13,434 nt of DNA, taken from the NCBI GenBank assembly GCA_902797275.1, contig CADBSI010000087.1, positions 1 to 13,434 on the forward strand, given 5' to 3'. The position numbers and the translations under genes were made by a program. Positions 13,003 through 13,434 of this stretch are shown here, in pieces; within the stretch, counting starts at the first letter, position 1; the number at the start of each line of letters is the position of its first letter. The notes below the pieces were generated by a model. That model did no database searches, was not told the origin of the DNA, and saw only the letters and a list, made by a program, of their open reading frames with translations. The stretch is from an uncultured Erysipelotrichaceae bacterium. GTDB taxonomy: Bacteria > Bacillota_I > Bacilli_A > RF39 > UBA660.

Positions 13003-13434
13003 ATGCTTAGTGGATTAGAAATGGATCAGTTAGCCAAAATAAAAGTAATAGGTGTTGGAGGCGGAGGTGGAAACGCTGTCAACCGAATGATAGAAACCGG
13101 AGTTAAAGGAGTTGAATTCATTGTTGCCAATACTGATTACCAAGTTTTAAGTAAGTCAAAAGCCGATGTTAAAATTCAACTTGGTAAACAATTAACCGAA
13201 GGTCTTGGTGCCGGAGGAAAACCAGAAATAGGAAGAGAAAGTGCTGTAGAATCTAAAAAAGAAATCGAAGAAGCTTTAAAAGGAGCTGATATGATTTTTA
13301 TAACCTGTGGTATGGGTGGTGGAACTGGAACAGGTGCTGCAGGAATAGTTGCTGAAATAGCACAAGGACTAGGGGCTTTAACTGTTGCTATTGTTACTAA
13401 ACCATTTACTTTTGAAGGAAGAAGAAGAATGGAA
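13003..13434 (+). CDS. ftsZ: Cell division protein FtsZ (5' part, cut by window end)
   Basis: Tubulin-like GTPase that forms the division ring. The first 144 residues are present and the frame is open at the right edge. Visible motifs are IKVIGVGGGGGNAVNRM (13-29), NTDYQVL (43-49; the usual form is NTDAQAL), GLGAGGKPEIG (67-77), and the GTP-binding signature GMGGGTGTGAA (103-113), followed by TKPFTFEGRRR. The start ATG at 13003 has AGGGAGG (12988-12994) eight bases upstream, overlapping the ftsA stop. Base composition is clearly less AT-rich than in the neighbouring genes, fitting a strongly expressed, conserved gene. Confidence 0.97.
   Translation, partial: MLSGLEMDQLAKIKVIGVGGGGGNAVNRMIETGVKGVEFIVANTDYQVLSKSKADVKIQLGKQLTEGLGAGGKPEIGRESAVESKKEIEEALKGADMIFITCGMGGGTGTGAAGIVAEIAQGLGALTVAIVTKPFTFEGRRRME

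Noticed and set aside
1..13434. CRISPR array, insertion sequence or phage attachment site
   Set aside because: No evenly spaced direct repeats, transposase or integrase product, or flanking terminal inverted repeats were seen.

Overview
The window is very AT-rich and has short intergenic gaps, strong Shine-Dalgarno (SD) sites, standard stop codons (TGA is used as a stop at 6837-6839) and an ftsA-ftsZ pair. This points to a low-GC Gram-positive of the Bacillota, probably one of the uncultured gut Bacilli related to Erysipelotrichales/RF39. LPXTG sorting signals and sortases mean the cell has a peptidoglycan wall. The placement is inferred from composition and gene content, not from a phylogeny.

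Left part (1-3401): the 3' part of a large secreted or surface protein with two copies of a Cys-containing module. Its C-terminal end differs sharply in codon use and resembles the variable repeat of a diversity-generating retroelement. A 34-codon remnant with a peptidase-E-like N-terminus follows, then a Nudix hydrolase. Convergent to that is a Na/Pi-cotransporter-family protein, with a shared hairpin terminator between the two stops.

Central part (about 3419-10725): one sortase-assembled pilus operon, all on the + strand, with a near-consensus sigma-A promoter at its head. In order it encodes a small coiled-coil protein of unknown function, a signal peptidase I, a von Willebrand A (VWA) tip pilin (LPATG), the major shaft pilin (LPSTG), a class C sortase, a basal or minor pilin with a variant LVQTG signal, and a second short sortase. 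The likely scheme is that the signal peptidase releases the pilins, the class C sortase joins the LPxTG pilins into a fibre, and the last sortase handles the LVQTG subunit. A perfect hairpin lacking a U-tract sits just after the major pilin and may set its mRNA level apart from the genes below it. Three gene junctions overlap by 13-14 bp, and a terminator closes the operon.

Right part (10770-13434): two tRNA genes on the minus strand, Glu(CTC) and elongator Met(CAT), with candidate promoter and terminator structures. Then come an HD-domain protein, ftsA with its own promoter, and the 5' part of ftsZ, which runs off the window. This is the conserved cell-division end of the segment; the pilus operon and the putative variable-repeat protein are accessory surface functions.
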